Source: Myotis daubentonii (lineage: Eukaryota > Chordata > Mammalia > Chiroptera > Vespertilionidae). From it: a stretch of 64,000 nucleotides of DNA. The first letter of the stretch is position 1; each line of letters opens with the position of its first letter. The translations under genes and the position numbers were made by a program. Location: positions 91,711,063 through 91,775,062 of the forward strand of contig NC_081841.1 of the NCBI RefSeq assembly GCF_963259705.1, written 5' to 3'. Below, piece after piece: positions 46,743 to 59,320 of the stretch. The notes below the pieces were generated by a model. That model was given only the letters and a program-made list of their open reading frames with translations. It was not told where the DNA came from and did no database searches.

Positions 46743-47569
46743 CTGTTGTGGACAGAGAGAAAGACAAACCTTTACAATGCAGATGTATGCAAAAAAATTT
46801 AAGAAATAAAAATAAAATGCTGTGTCAGCCTCAAGAAGGGGCATCAAACTCGGCCTGGGAGGACCTAGGAGGCTTCCGAGGGGTGAAGCTGGAGCCAAGT
46901 GGGGAAGGCGAGGAAGGGAGTTGTGGAGAGAGGGAACAGCTTGTGCACATGCAGGAAGTTGAATAGGCTTGTGAACCGCAGGTAGCGCACCCGGCCGAGG
47001 AGTGTCCAGAAATGAGTGTGCAGGTCCAGATGGCGAAGGGCTTAATGAGACAGGCAAAGGTGGGTGGATTTAACCTGATGGCTCGTGGTTTTCAGACTTT
47101 CCAAACCTGGCCTTTAATGTAAATCTCAACCAGAAGCTCGGTATGAGGAAAAGATTAGCAAGTCATCATTGGCCTGCTGCCCTGGCTGAGACCATTGCCA
47201 CCAGCTGGGACACAGGGTGAAGCAGGGGTTGGGGTTCCCAGACCCTGACACCCATGCCTATCCCTGAGGCATCTCCAAGGACCTTCCAGGACGCTGCCGC
47301 GCAGGGTGTGAAAGCATGGCTATGGCTGAGGACGGACACAGCAGGGTTATAAGCAGACAGGGTCTGATTGTGCTCTTGAAAGATTAGTCAAGAGATAGAA
47401 TGGATGAGGCAAGATTTCAGGCAAGGCAACTGAGTAGAAGAGGAGCCATTGTTTTAAACAAATAATTACTTGCATTCCTATTATGTGCCAAGTACTGTAT
47501 GAAAACATTTCTCCCACTGGTAAAAGAGTAGACAATAAACATGCAGCACATGAATAAGTTATGTTTATA

Positions 47570-47893
47570 CTAGAGGCCTAGTGCATGAGATATTTGCACT
47601 GGGGGCGGGGGAGGGGTGTCCCTCAGACTGGCCTGTGCCCTCTTGCAGTCTGGGGCTCCCAGTGGGCAGTCGGACATCCTTAGTGCTGCCATGGAGGCAG
47701 GAGAGGCTCCTGCTGGCCAACCATGATCCCGGCTTCTGGCTGAGCTCCTTCCCCTGTGGGAGCACCTGACCACCAGGGAGCAGTTCCAGTGTTGGGCATC
47801 TGCCCCCTGGTGGTCAGTGCGTGTCATAGTGTCATAGCGACTGGTCATTCTGCTGTTAGGTCGATTTGCATATTAGCCTTTTATTAGATAGGA
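47570..47893 (-). mobile_element. HeliBat-type Helitron (non-autonomous)
   Basis: Minus strand: starts TCCTATCTAATAAAAGGC and ends GCCTCTAG after a GTGCA hairpin. It has CAC(C)AGGGGGCAG-type internal motifs on the minus strand. Confidence 0.92.
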
Positions 47894-47899
47894 TTAGAG

Positions 47900-48070
47900 T
47901 AACTGAGCAGTTACAGAGCACGTACTGTGTACCAAGGGTTCTAAGTAAGCACGTCACCGTTTTAACTTATTTAATCCTCACCACAACCTTATGAGGTGGG
48001 TAACATTGTTACTTTCATCTTACGGATGAGGAAACTGAGGCACAGACTGAGGTTGGGGCTGTAAAGGAAC
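47900..48070 (-). repeat. MIR SINE
   Basis: Reverse MIR: TTATTTAATCCTCACCACAA, ATGAGGTGGGTAACATTG, CGGATGAGGAAACTGAGGCA. Confidence 0.85.
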
Positions 48071-48179
48071 TAAACGGGCGTTGGGGACAGTTGCCTGGAT
48101 GGAGGTTGAGTTGACACCAGGAAGATGAGAATGGATAGTGATGGTCGTCTCCAGAAGGGAGCCACTCCTCACAGACAGG

Positions 48180-48620
48180 AGAGCAAGTTCAAGGGCTGAA
48201 AGGAGGGCACGGCTTGGTCAGTTTGAAGAACAAAAGGTTCATGTGGTTGAGTACAGGGAGGGGGGCAGGGGAGGGTGTACGGGAGGAGGTTGCTGAAGGA
48301 AGCAGCGGCCCGATCCTGTATGCCTTGCAGGCTGTGGGAAGGAGATTATTTTTTTCCCCTCGAAGCATAGAGGAGCCTTTGAAGGGATGTGAAATGATTA
48401 GATTTGAGTCCCCAATAATGGCTGCCCTGTGGGGAATGGATAAGAGATTGGCCCCCGTGGGGGCAGGGAAACCGGCAGGAGGCTCCTGAAGTAGTCCAGG
48501 CAAGAAATAATGTCGCCTTGGTCTGGAGTGGTGTGGCCGATCCTGGAGAGGAACAGGGACTCTGTGGATTGCGGTCATCCACCTGAGGGATGCTGAAGCC
48601 CTGAACGGGGTGAGGCAAGG
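48180..48620 (+). repeat. Ancient L2-type repeat
   Basis: Diverged form of a common old repeat (GTCCAGGCAAGAAATAATG is one block). Family assignment is tentative. Confidence 0.4.
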
Positions 48621-50589
48621 TTGGCAGCAGTGAGGGTGGAGGGGAGGCACAGAGGAAGTAGCTTACTAAGACGTAGAACTGAGAGGTGTTGGTGACCAGT
48701 TAGAAGATAAATTTAATTTTTATTGCTGTTTCGATGCCTTTGGGACACCCAGGAAGAGTCACTAAGCAGGCAGTTGGCCATGAAGTTGGGAATTGGGGAT
48801 CTACTCTGTAACTCTGTGCAACGCCTCCCGTTCCTGGCGCAGTGTGAGGCTCTGTGTTGGGCTCAGCAAGGCCTGTTTGGGGTGGGCGTGCCTGAGAGAG
48901 TGGCTGGGTCTGTCCCACTTGGTTACCCAGGAAACCGAAGGCTGTGTAACACATAGTGGGACCTCAACAAATGCTCGTCAGACTAGAAAGAAGCTGCTCT
49001 TCATCTGGGGGAGGAGATGGTGAGTGTAGCACAGGGAGGTGAGAGCTTCCAGAGCCCTGAAGCTGTGTGTACGGCCAGAATGCAGGCCCAGCAGCTGGAG
49101 GGAAGGGCATCTCCCTGGGGCTCCTCACCTTTGAGGCTGGGTTGCTGGTCGTTGCCCCAGGAATGACCTGGTCTGGGAAGAGTCTGCTGGAGAAGTACAT
49201 GCTCTGACACACCAGCTGTCCCTAAATGATGCTCACTGACATCCTCCCGAGGCCCCTTTCTCCATCAGTGACTGATTCCTACAATTAGATTCCAGGTGCT
49301 GGCCTGGCGTCTCTGAGGCAGCAGCTTGGGGTGGGTAGCCCAGGGAGCCGGAGCTTTTAGGTGTCACCAGATGCACACCAACCTCCTGTGCGTCGCAGTT
49401 CTCCCCGCCCCTCAACCAGGGGTTCCGCATCCCACGGAACCTGGTGCTCTGGCGAAGCCTGTAGATTATTCTCAGGATAATGGTTTTAAGTGCAGAAAAC
49501 AAAAAGAGAGAATTGCAGATGAACCAATGATATACATATACAGATACGTCAAAATATTATTTTCCATTTGAGGTCTAGTAATATATCTTAACACATTAAA
49601 CAGCAAGATCTAGGAGCAGTGACAACCATAATTTCAAAGCAGAGATAGTGTAAACAATATTTTGAGATATCTGAGACAACTACAAAATGATATGAAAATA
49701 TCTGATTTCTCCTAGTGACAAAGTCACAGGCTCAGTTAATACCACGGTGGCCTGCATCCATGATGAAAGGAAATGCTAAGTTTCAGTTAGAGTTTGCTAA
49801 AATAAAGATTATTTTTTCTCCTCCAATTTCATGGGTTCTCTGAACTCTATTCATGAACTGCGGATGTCAGTGGAGGCCTTTCCAGCCATTCATTTCAGTT
49901 AGCAAGTGTTTCAGAGACCCGCGGCATAAAGTGTAACGTGTTGCATTTTGTTTCAAAATGTATTTGATTGGCTTATTTTGACAATCCCAGCTTTATTCTC
50001 ATCTGTATTTTACAGATCAAGACTTGGCCAAGAGCAAGTGCTCCATAAATGATGGGTGGATGGGGGCACGGAGAAACTTCAGAACGTTTCTGACTGCCCA
50101 GACTTATACCCCATAAGTAATAGAGCTTGCACTTGAACCCAAATCACTTTTTACTTAAAATCTCTTGTTTTTCCTATTCTTCCATGCTACCATTATGCTT
50201 TTATTTAAAGAGTTAACACAATGCGAGGCATGTTCATAATTTATGCTACTCTGATCATAGCCGTCAGAGAACACCCAAAGTGCTTTGCTTACTTCCAGAG
50301 CCACGTGTTCAGTACCCTGGATCTGTGGCCCTTCAATGGCTGGGATGGCAAAAGCCCCAGAAACTGCCCCTCACAGACCGTCAGTGGATGTGGATGTGAA
50401 ATTTAGAGAAGGCCAAGGCACGTGGGAGTAGGAAGCATGGGGTGTTCAGTATTGCTCCCCAAGGTATAGGTGTGGCTCAGAGTTTACAAGGGACAGATGT
50501 TGACTCAGTTGAAGAACTCTAATGTTTAGGCCTCCTCAGCGATGTGCCAGCATCACCTGATGTGATATTGACCGAAACCATTCAAACAT

Positions 50590-51260
50590 TGATTCGTGCA
50601 TTTGTTCATCCATTCAATAAACGTTTATTGACAGCCTACTACATGCCAGATGCTGAGGTGTAGGTTGCATTTAAAGTGTACACTAAGATAAACGACTGTA
50701 GAGCTTAGAGCCTATTGAGAGATGGACAATAAATAAAAATCTAAAACCAATAGTTGTAGTAAGTGTTTTGAAGGAAACAAATGGAGTGCTATGATTCAGA
50801 ATAACAACTGGGGTAGGGACGGGAAGATCTGTAGTTGTATATCCATGAGGAGGTGACTGAACTGGAAACCTGAAAGATTAAAAAGGCCTACAAGGGAGTA
50901 GCGTGGGGAGAGGACATGCAAAAGACGTAGCACATGCAAAGGCCCTGAGGCAGAAAGATGGTAACATTTGAAAAGGCTGCAAGATGGCCACCGTGGGAAT
51001 GGAAGCAGTGAGAGAGAAGGACAAGGGAGTTTGAAGAAGTTGTCAGGGACCAGCTCATTGAAGACCTGGGTTGGTGGGCGGGGTGGCGGGGGGGGGGGGC
51101 CGCGGAGCATTTGGATTTAATTCTAAGTGTGCTAGGAAGCCACTGAAGAATTTTAGGCAAGGGAGTAACATGATGGGTTCTGTATTTTAAAGGATTACTC
51201 TAGCTCCTGGATGGAGAATAGGTTTCAGGTTAAGAGAGAGAGACCAGGAGGCCCTTGGAG
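50590..51260 (+). repeat. Ancient L2-type repeat
   Basis: Recognisable blocks GCAAAGGCCCTGAGGCAG, TTTGGATTTAATTCTAAG, GGAAGCCACTGAAG and GGGAGTAACATGATGGG in the expected order, with a G-run inserted at about 51087-51098. Confidence 0.6.
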
Positions 51261-51559
51261 TAGATGAGGAGTGAGATGATGGGGGCTTGGATGGGGTGGA
51301 GATGGAGAAGGTAGATTTTATGTTGTTGTGGAACTCAGCTGAGATTTTTCGTGTGTTGGATGTGGGGAGAGATGGAGACAGGCGTTGGTGGTGATTGATG
51401 GTGCTGTTGGCCACGATAGGAAGACTAGAGAGGAACAGGGCTGAGGGAAGAAGCGTCTGGGTAACCATTTCCCAGCAACTCTGAAACCTTGTGACAGACT
51501 CCACTGGTTCTCAAAGGGGATGATGGAATTTAGAAATGTGGGGACCGAGCTTTTTCAGT

Positions 51560-51690
51560 GGTCGCCATGATGGGAGGCACTGCTGGCATTTTGTGGACAG
51601 GGGCCAGGGATGCTCAAAGTCCTGCATCACACAGGACGGCCCCATAGTAAACAGATCTCCGAATTCAACGCCAATAGCTGGCACACTGGC
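51560..51690. mobile_element. MER20-like hAT remnant
   Basis: GGCACTGCTGGCATTTTGTGG, GGGGCCAGGGATGCTC and CACACAGGACGGCCCC follow MER20 order. Terminal repeats are decayed. Confidence 0.65.
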
Positions 51691-52299
51691 AGAGTGAGTC
51701 TCTTTCAACTCCAAGAGTCTGCGAAAATGCATTTTTCACACTATCAGCCGTTCATGCTAGTGTCTTTTTGTGAATTATTTGAGTCAGGTATCTTTTTATA
51801 AGTAATGACTGGAATTAGCTATAAGGAGGGGATGGAGATTTAGCTGGGAGATGGTGCATAAAGCAGGAAAAAGGAAGGATAAATCTTGGGGGGTATTTGG
51901 CGGCAGGGAGGGCTGAGAGGCTGGAGGACCTGGGGCCCTCAGAAGGAGCTAGGATGGTGGAAGAGCAAGCGAGAAGGTGTGAAATACCAACTCGGCCACT
52001 CTTCATGCTTCCTGTACTGCACTGCACGCTGCAGGACAGAGGTGCTTGCCTAGCTGTATCCCCAAACTTCCCTTCTCCATTCCTCCCGCACACTTTGAAT
52101 TTTTCCTTTCTTTCATTTGAGTCTCCAAGGTAAATTCTTCCCTCAGATGATCAGAGAGATGCCACGAACTCAGTCAGAGCCCGATCAGTGCTGAGTACTC
52201 CAGAAGCATAAGGAAAAGTGACAAGAACCTTAATGGCTAGTGAAATCACTGTCTAACCTGGGTGAATAATTGTTCTTCCCATCTGTCTAAGATTATATT

Positions 52300-52470
52300 C
52301 CAGTTGTTTCTATACACATGGTTTCATTGTGGCCTCCCAGCCATGCTAATGGACAGGCATGTGTGTTACTGTGTCCATTTTACAGATTCTGTCATTGAGG
52401 TTCAGGGACTTAACTTGCCAAAATGAAGCAGCCTGTCAGGGGCAGAGCAGGGGCCAGAACTTGGATGGAG
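52300..52470 (-). repeat. MIR SINE remnant
   Basis: CATTTTACAGATTCTG then GGTTCAGGGACTTAACTTGC, then GGGCAGAGCAGGGGCCAG. Confidence 0.65.
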
Positions 52471-54052
52471 GGCTCTTAGCGAGGTTTCCTACATGCAGCT
52501 GAGCCCCTGGGTTAGTAATTTAGGAAGTGATGAAGAAACAGTTGCAAAGTAAGTGTATACCAAAGGGTAGCAGGATACAAAATTAGCTGCCCAAGAGGGT
52601 AGCTAATTTTTTTCATGTGTGTGTGTAAGAAGTTCACAGGCACCCAGTTAGTATTTGCTCTGGCCCATAAGGAAAAAAACAATTTAAGAGAGTCCTTTTA
52701 GCACCTTGGAATATAAGACTTGCTGGGTTCCCAGCACTTGAGGCCCCTCTTTTGGGCACATTTCCTCCCCTGTTCCCACAACAGCTGTAGCATGGCTCTG
52801 AGCACCTCGCATGAGCCTTGGTGGGTCAGGCCAGGGGCGGGGACACGGTGCTACTCAACTCCAGAGGGCGCCTTTCACACCCTGGAATACATGACTGGAG
52901 CCTGGGGTTGTGCACTGCACAAGGAGGGTGGGGATTGTCAATGGAAGATGGCATGAAGGAGGCCCAGCACTTTCCCTCATGATATGCCCACTACTCTCTG
53001 TGTGCTCACACGCACTCACACGCACTCACACACCAGCGCCGACGCCTTCTCAGTAGCCTCCCTTCCCCTTTGGCATATCTGGCCCAAGGCTCTATCTTTT
53101 TCAGCCCAAGCATCGTTTGAGACAAGGTAGCTTTTTCTGCAAACTGCAAGAAGTTTCCCTCGCAGCCCGGCTGCGGTGTAGGCGTGACGCTCCGGTTAGA
53201 CATGGCAGGCAGGAGAAGCGGAGTGACAAGTCTGAGGGAACCAGGAAAGCCCAAAGGGGAGACAAGGTTTAGAGTTAAATCAGGATTGGATTTTGTCATG
53301 AAAGGCAGAACTGGCAAAAGCATCATTACAAGGCATTAACCTTGTTACACACAGACGAACAAGCAGAGGCTGGGATTCAGAAATAAATTACACATAATAA
53401 ACTAGTTAGAATAGGCCGCGAGCAGCATTAGCGATTGCGCTCCTAGGGGAGAGGGGGGGCAAGAGAGAAAATGGGTCAAAGAAAGAGTCAGAATAGTCTC
53501 TGGACACTGGGGCCGACTGTACTGCCCCCCCACCCGCCACCACCACCCCTTTTCTGCTCGGCTCCCTAGGTATTCACTTCACTTCTGTGAGGAGGTTTCT
53601 CTGGGGCCTTTCTTTGTTTTCAGTTGCTGAAATGAGCGTAAGAAAGCCATTCATAGGGCTCCTTTTCCCATTCATGGCAACCTGTCCATTTCTGTGTGAT
53701 CCAGCACAAAAGAATCCATTTCCATTCAGCCACAGCAGCCCTTACGGGAGGGCCAGGCCCGGCTTTCTTATTTTCTCCCAGGCTCACTGCTGTAATTGGC
53801 TGCACAGTCCTGACTGGCCAGCGTCCTCGAGGGAGAGAGGACGGAGCTGGGCTTCCCCACTCCTGGGCCTGGCAGCTGAGGGGTGAGCAGGGCCAGGCCC
53901 CCCAGCCAGGCTCTCCTTGCGTACACAGTTGCAGGTAACAGAAAACCTAGTCAACAGAGCCAAATATCAACAGTACAACGATTGAAATTTCTTTTGAGAG
54001 CCACAGTTTTTAAATTTAAACTATATAGGTAGGTACATTGTTATTAACTTAA

Positions 54053-54723
54053 CCCTTTGCGGTCGTATTAAATTTGGACATGGTGTTGTACTGGTCGGAA
54101 TTAATTTCCATTGAAAGAGCCGTGATACATAACATGCAAGATTATGAAGGATAAACAAGATTTATTAATTCTTTTTTGGAACTACGTCACTACTAGTAGA
54201 ATCTCTACAAACGTTTTCACTTTCTACATCAGAGTCAGTATTCAAGGTGCCAAAATAAAACTCTTCATCGTTACTTTCAGATTCGCAGTACACTTCTTTC
54301 GGTAACTTTCTTTTTGCCATTTTGGAGTATTATTTTGAAATATCTTAACAAGCGAGAATGCCTAATTACAGTTAAACGTAATTTGTAAAGCTTTATTTGA
54401 AATTCTGCAAAGTATCTCCGAAGCTTGTCGATTTCTTCACTCTCAAAAGGCGACTGACTCGCCACGGTATTTTGCATGGCGAGTGTGGAACGACCGCGTT
54501 TGTTTATATTGAGTTTCGATATCTCTGATTTGTCGGGGCAATGTTTTGGTTCGTGACAAGGTCGCTTAGACATTTTAGAGCTTTCAGAGAAATTATGAAC
54601 TGATACATGAATGAATAGAGTTAAGATTCGTACGGTTCCTTGCTGTGGTGGCTGAGAGCAGACATACGACCGGAACGGTAAAAAAGCGTTGGTGGCTGAG
54701 AGTAGACAAACGACCGCAAAGGG
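54053..54723 (-). mobile_element. piggyBac-superfamily element, non-autonomous
   Basis: The 671-base element has terminal repeats CCCTTTGCGGTCG and its perfect inverse, flanked by TTAA at 54049-54052 and 54724-54727. A direct subterminal GGTGGCTGAGAGCAGACA and GGTGGCTGAGAGTAGACA occurs near the right end. It carries short ORFs and an AATAAA polyadenylation signal on the minus strand (plus TTTATT at about 54152). Confidence 0.92.
54277..54573 (-). pseudogene. Short ORF in the piggyBac, possible transposase N-terminal remnant
   Basis: A 98-codon frame starting MSKRPCHEPKHCPDKSE, Lys/Arg rich. In another minus frame from 54320 there follows a second, acidic frame (MAKRKLPKEVY, then E, S and D-rich to about 54168). 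An acidic region near the N-terminus fits piggyBac transposases, but the DDD catalytic core and the C-terminal cysteine-rich domain are absent. So this is a remnant or an incidental ORF. The family assignment rests on the ends, not on the protein. Confidence 0.45.
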
Positions 54724-55309
54724 TTAATTAGGGTACTCCTAAGGCTTAGGAAGAGCCACACTCAAGGGGCCAAAGAGCTGCGTGTGGCTCGCGAGCCGCA
54801 GTTTGCCGACCACTGGCCCAGACCATGATAGCAATCATTAACTTGGTATTGGAAGTCTGTGCTTAGTCACGTCTTGGAGAACCGAGAGCCTTTTATCGTC
54901 ACCCCCACACTAGCCTCAGCTGTCGATTTTCACCTTCTACCTTGACTGTCATGGAAACCAAATGTGCAGATGGCCTCACACCCCCACTTTCAGGGGGAGG
55001 TGGCGGGGGGAGGGGGCCAATGGCTCACCTTAACAGCCTCCTCTTATCAAGGAGGAAACTTACTTTGAGGAGCCGCTCAAGCAGACTTCTGGTAACTTAC
55101 TGGGCAGACCTGGCCACATGGCCACCCCGAGCTCCAAGGGATGGGAAGCTGGGATATGGTCCTGGGGAGTGGGATTGCCGTTTGGCCTGGCCCCCAGTCA
55201 TGGTTTTCCCAGGCTTGGGTTTACTGCTACCTAAACAAAAGTATGGTAGCAAAGAAGAAGGTGGAATACCGCCATGGGGTGGCAGGAAGCCTTTGTAATG
55301 AGAGCAAAC

Positions 55310-55530
55310 ATGTGTTGCGTGTCCCTCTGGGCCAGACACTGTCCTGAGCTTCACTGAGGCTTCCTCCTAACTCATTCAGCCCTCAGTGACCGAATTAACA
55401 AGCCTATGGCATAAAAGCTGTTGCCATCACTTCTATTGTGTACAGAGGGAAACTGAGTCACAGAGAGGTTAAATGACCTGCCCCAAATGACTTAGCTAGA
55501 CAATGACAGAGCCAGGATTCCAACCCAGGA
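55310..55530 (-). repeat. MIR SINE
   Basis: GGGAAACTGAGTCACAGAGAGG, TTAAATGACCTGCCCC and ACAGAGCCAGGATTCC in reverse MIR order. Confidence 0.85.
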
Positions 55531-56034
55531 GGTCCGCTCACTCCCCTGTGCGGCTCCTATTAGGTAAGATGATAAAATACTCCTAGTAGTACACAGTAAG
55601 TACATGTTACTGATAACAGTAACACCAGCTAAAACTTTTCAACATGTTCTTATTACTACTACCATTATTATCTCTTTTTCATAACCACTCTACTAATCAA
55701 GCTTCATTAGCCTTCATTACACCCAGGAAAGCCAGCCCCCAGCAGGGTGAAATAGACTGCCCCCACCCCTGCTGGGTGAGAACCATACTGCCCTGCAGTC
55801 CTAACCTCTGACCCCTGCTCCCAGGTGTTTTCTGTGCCACCAGCTCCCCAGTTGGGTAACATGGGTTTAATGGCTGTACTGTTTACCTATGCTATCGATT
55901 CAGACCTTCATTCTGAAAACTGCAACTATTCAGGGACACTCAGAGGCCAGGGGAGGGCACTGGAAAGGCTGAGATGGAAATTTGGAAGCAATTTTCACCT
56001 TGTTCCCTTTCAGCTTTAGAGCTGCCTCTTTGTT

Positions 56035-56080
56035 TTTTTCTTTTTCTTTCTTTCTTTTCTTTCTTTCTTTTTTTTTTTTG
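56035..56080. repeat. T-rich low-complexity run
   Basis: (TTTC)n and poly-T. Confidence 0.9.
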
Positions 56081-56371
56081 GAGCCAATCTTTCCCAGACA
56101 GAATATCTCATCCCACCTCAGCAAAGGCTGCTGTGACGTCATGTTCTTGGCTAATCAGAATAGCTACAGTAAGGAAGCACCTTCTATACCTCAGACATGG
56201 GAGTTCACTGTCCCATTGGTCCTTGAGGATGCACCACTGCTATTCTTCTTTCTGTGTCAGAGTAGAGAAGAAAGGAGTTTTCTAGCCAAAGATAGTGGTA
56301 TTAGAATATGCCAGATGCCCAGGCAGAGATGACACCCAATTCTCTGAGTTAACCTCTCGGTGCTGCTCAAA

Positions 56372-56757
56372 TCCTATATAATAAAAGGCTAATATGCAAA
56401 TCGACCGAACGGCAGAATGATTGGTCACTATGATGTGCACTAACCACTGTGGGGGAGGGGGGGTAGATACTCAACACAGGAGCGCTCCCACAGGGTGGTC
56501 AGTGCGCTCCCACAAGGGGAGCACCACTCAGCCAGAAGCAGGGCTCACGGCTGGCGAGCGCAGCGGCGGTGGCTGGAGCCTCTCCTGCCTCTGCAGCAGT
56601 GCTAAAGATGCCTGACTACAGCTTAGGCCCACTCTCCCTAGGGAACGGGCCTAAGCCATCAGTCAGACATCCCCTGAGGGCTCCCAGACTGGAGGAGAGC
56701 ACAGGCCGGGCTGAGGGATCCCACCCCAGTGCATGAATTTGTGCACCGGGCCTCTAA
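56372..56757 (+). mobile_element. HeliBat-type Helitron, copy 1 of a second tandem array
   Basis: Starts TCCTATATAATAAAAGGC and ends CACCGGGCCTCTAA (CTAG mutated to CTAA), abutting the next copy. Confidence 0.92.
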
Positions 56758-57191
56758 TCCTATATAATAAAGCGGTAACATGCAAATTGACCATCATGCC
56801 CTCACACAAGATGGCCGCTCCCATGTGGGCACAAGATGGCTGGCAGGGGAGGGCAGTTGTGGGTGATCAGGCTGACAGGGGAGGGCAGTTAGGGGCAACC
56901 AGGTCAGCAGGGGAGGGCAGCTGGGGCAACTGGGCCGGCAGGGGAGGGAAGTTGGGGGCGATAGGGCCAGCAGGGGAGCAGTTAGGCGTTGATCAGGCTG
57001 GCAGGGGAGTGGTTAGGGGGTGATCAGGCTGGCAGGCAGAAGTGGTTAGGGGCAATCAGGCAGGCAGGTAGGCAAGCGGTTGAGAGCCAGCAGACCTGGA
57101 TTGTGAGAGGGATGTCTGACTGCTGGTTTAGGGTGCAGGCTAGGCTGAGGGACACCCCCCAGTGCATGAATTTAGTGCACCAGGCCTCTAG
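56758..57191 (+). mobile_element. HeliBat-type Helitron, copy 2 of a second tandem array
   Basis: Starts TCCTATATAATAAAGCGG and ends CACCAGGCCTCTAG. It contains about 7-8 imperfect units of a short repeat (GGCAGGGGAGGGCAGTT type, about 33 bases) at 56865-57080. Confidence 0.9.
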
Positions 57192-57602
57192 TCCTATCTA
57201 ATAAAGAGGGAAAATGCTAATTGACCCTCACACCATCGCAAAGATGGTGGTGCCCATAGCCAATAAGGAGGGAATATGATAATTGATTACCCTGCCCTCA
57301 GAGATGGCAGTGCCCACAGCCAATAAAAAGGGAATATGCTAATTGACTGCCATGCCTTCAAAGATGGTGGCGCCCAGTCCCCTCAGCCCCCAGCCGCCCA
57401 GGGCCGCCCGAGGCTCAGGTAACCAGGGCTGGCCGAGGCTTGTGCTGCCGGCAGTGGCAGCAGCAGAGGTGTGATGGGGGCGTAGCCTTCCCCTGATCGC
57501 CGGATTGCCTCCCGCCCCTGAGGGCTCCCAGACTGTGAGAGGAGGCAGTCCGGGCTGAGGGCCCCTCTCCAGTGCATGAATTTTCATGCACTGGGCCTCT
57601 AG
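57192..57602 (+). mobile_element. HeliBat-type Helitron, copy 3 of a second tandem array
   Basis: Starts TCCTATCTAATAAAGAGG directly after the CTAG of copy 2 and ends CACTGGGCCTCTAG with the hairpin GTGCATGAATTTTCATGCAC. It has an internal repeat AATATGMTAATTGA-type at 57215-57345. Confidence 0.9.
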
Positions 57603-59320
57603 TATTTAATAAAAGTAATAGGCATAGGTGGCCAATGTTAAGTTTGAACAATTCTGGTTTAATTTTAAAGCAAGATGTGTGGTGTATTATGTGTGGGTTT
57701 TTTGTTTGTTTGTTTTTTATCTAAAGGTCATCTGATTTTTCTTTTTCTGCTCATAGTCACAAGGTATCCTTATCTAAAAACAGTGATCTATTGTTCTGAT
57801 TCATAGATATTTTTTCTAAACTTCAATTTTAACAGGACAGGTCCTCATCTTCCCCAACTGCATGGAAAGTATCTTTTAACAGGAAGGAAAGCTCTAATGG
57901 GCTTTCAAAAAATCTTTCAAAACTGAGTTTACTATGGAATATTTTATGCAAATAAGTCGCTTTCTCCCTAGGTTATGACATCTTTCCCTTGAAAAGAGAT
58001 CATGGCCTTGGCATAGGAGGAAATCCCTCCCAGCTTATCTCTTCTTAGCACAACTTCAGCAAAGCGGTACAGGCGGCCCTTTAACGGCTTCAGAGATCTA
58101 CTCATTGGTAGTCCATGGAGCCATTTAGTGTCGATGTTAATGAAAGTTGGTGCGTTTAAAAACAATGAATATTTAATAAGACATAAATTGAAAGACATAA
58201 ACACTGTTGGCAATAATATAATGAAGTTAATAAGTCTTCGCCTCCCCTTGCCAACCTCCCCCTCCCCAAATGGGGCGATTGGGGTGTTGCGGTGATGCTC
58301 ACTGAAGTTTGCCAGCTCTCTCGTTGGCCAAGACTTAGACGTGCCTTTGAAAACCTTAGCGCAGTTGGGAACTGAGCGCTGGCAGATAAAGTGCGTATCA
58401 CACTGTGTTCAGCAGCTACAGGCAGCAGCGACTCTTTCTAGTTCCATTCCTTCCTGAGATTCGTGTAACAAACTCAGTTCTCTGCTGCTGAAGGCAGGAA
58501 GCAACATAAAATACTGCGTGTCTTCAGACAAGAGAGAAAAAGACATTTTGGTCAGCACTCGGCCTGCTCTGGGTTTAAAACGGGGCTTTCTTTAATGATG
58601 AGGAGCAAGCATGTGAGTCTGTGCTCAGACCTCAGACTATTTAAATGCTTTCTGGTGGGAAGCAAGCTCTCCGTTTCCTTGTCAGGAGCATCAGCACCAG
58701 GTCCAGCCCTTCCGCCCAGTTCCTCCTTAGTTCTGTGGCTCTCTCTTTCCCACCCTCCACGACCATGTCTTGCCCTCTTTACCCTCTGAACTAATTACCC
58801 TGTCTTTGGGCTTCACATTACACACTTCTTGGAAATCCAGAACCCTTCCTTCTGCCATCACACCCAATAGGAAGGATGGTCTGTCTCACATCTTGGGAAA
58901 TGGCTTGTTTAACCTCGCGGGAGCCAGTGCCTCCCTAGAACAAACTGCAGCAGAATCCTGCAAACAGCCAAGTGTAAGATCGTCTCCCTCCCATTCAGCA
59001 GCGGGCTCTCTCTTGGCAATAAAGTGGAACTCGGCTTCATATATCAGCTGGGGGAGTGTTAAATGGATGGCTAGCTCGCTGCTGGCAATCAATACGTGTT
59101 AATACATAGTAAACAAATGGCTTTCCATGGGCTGGGCAAGCATGGTGATTTTGCAGATAAAAAGGATAAAAGGTTGTTCCTGGGGATCTTGTCTAAGAGA
59201 ATGTATTTGGGGCTCAAGTAGGAGCCTTCCCAGGTGGGCACAAGTGACATTTAATCATCCTGAGAGTTACAGCTGTTAAAAATTAACTTTTTTTATTTGT
59301 GCATTTGTGTGCATATTCAG

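Larger units (their letters stand above)
53948..54815. mobile_element. hAT element carrying a nested piggyBac
   Basis: The left part (53948-54052) and right part (54724-54815) together match the element at 31084-31440 in order and orientation. The first about 20 bases of the terminus are lost and the middle is shorter (54745 on). It ends GTTTGCCGACCACTG. A piggyBac sits in it at 54053-54723. Confidence 0.87.
38684..59320 (+). other. PLXNC1: PLXNC1 intron 1
   Basis: This 20.6 kb intron runs from the GTAAGT donor to the TTCAG acceptor. A long first intron is expected for this gene. It holds HeliBat elements, a hAT with a nested piggyBac, an ERV1-like LTR, MER5A, MIR and L2 remnants, and several poly-G runs. 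I saw no additional exon. Stretches without a nameable repeat include 38760-41000, 41130-42660, 48620-50580, 54820-55300 and 57603-59320. Confidence 0.93.
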
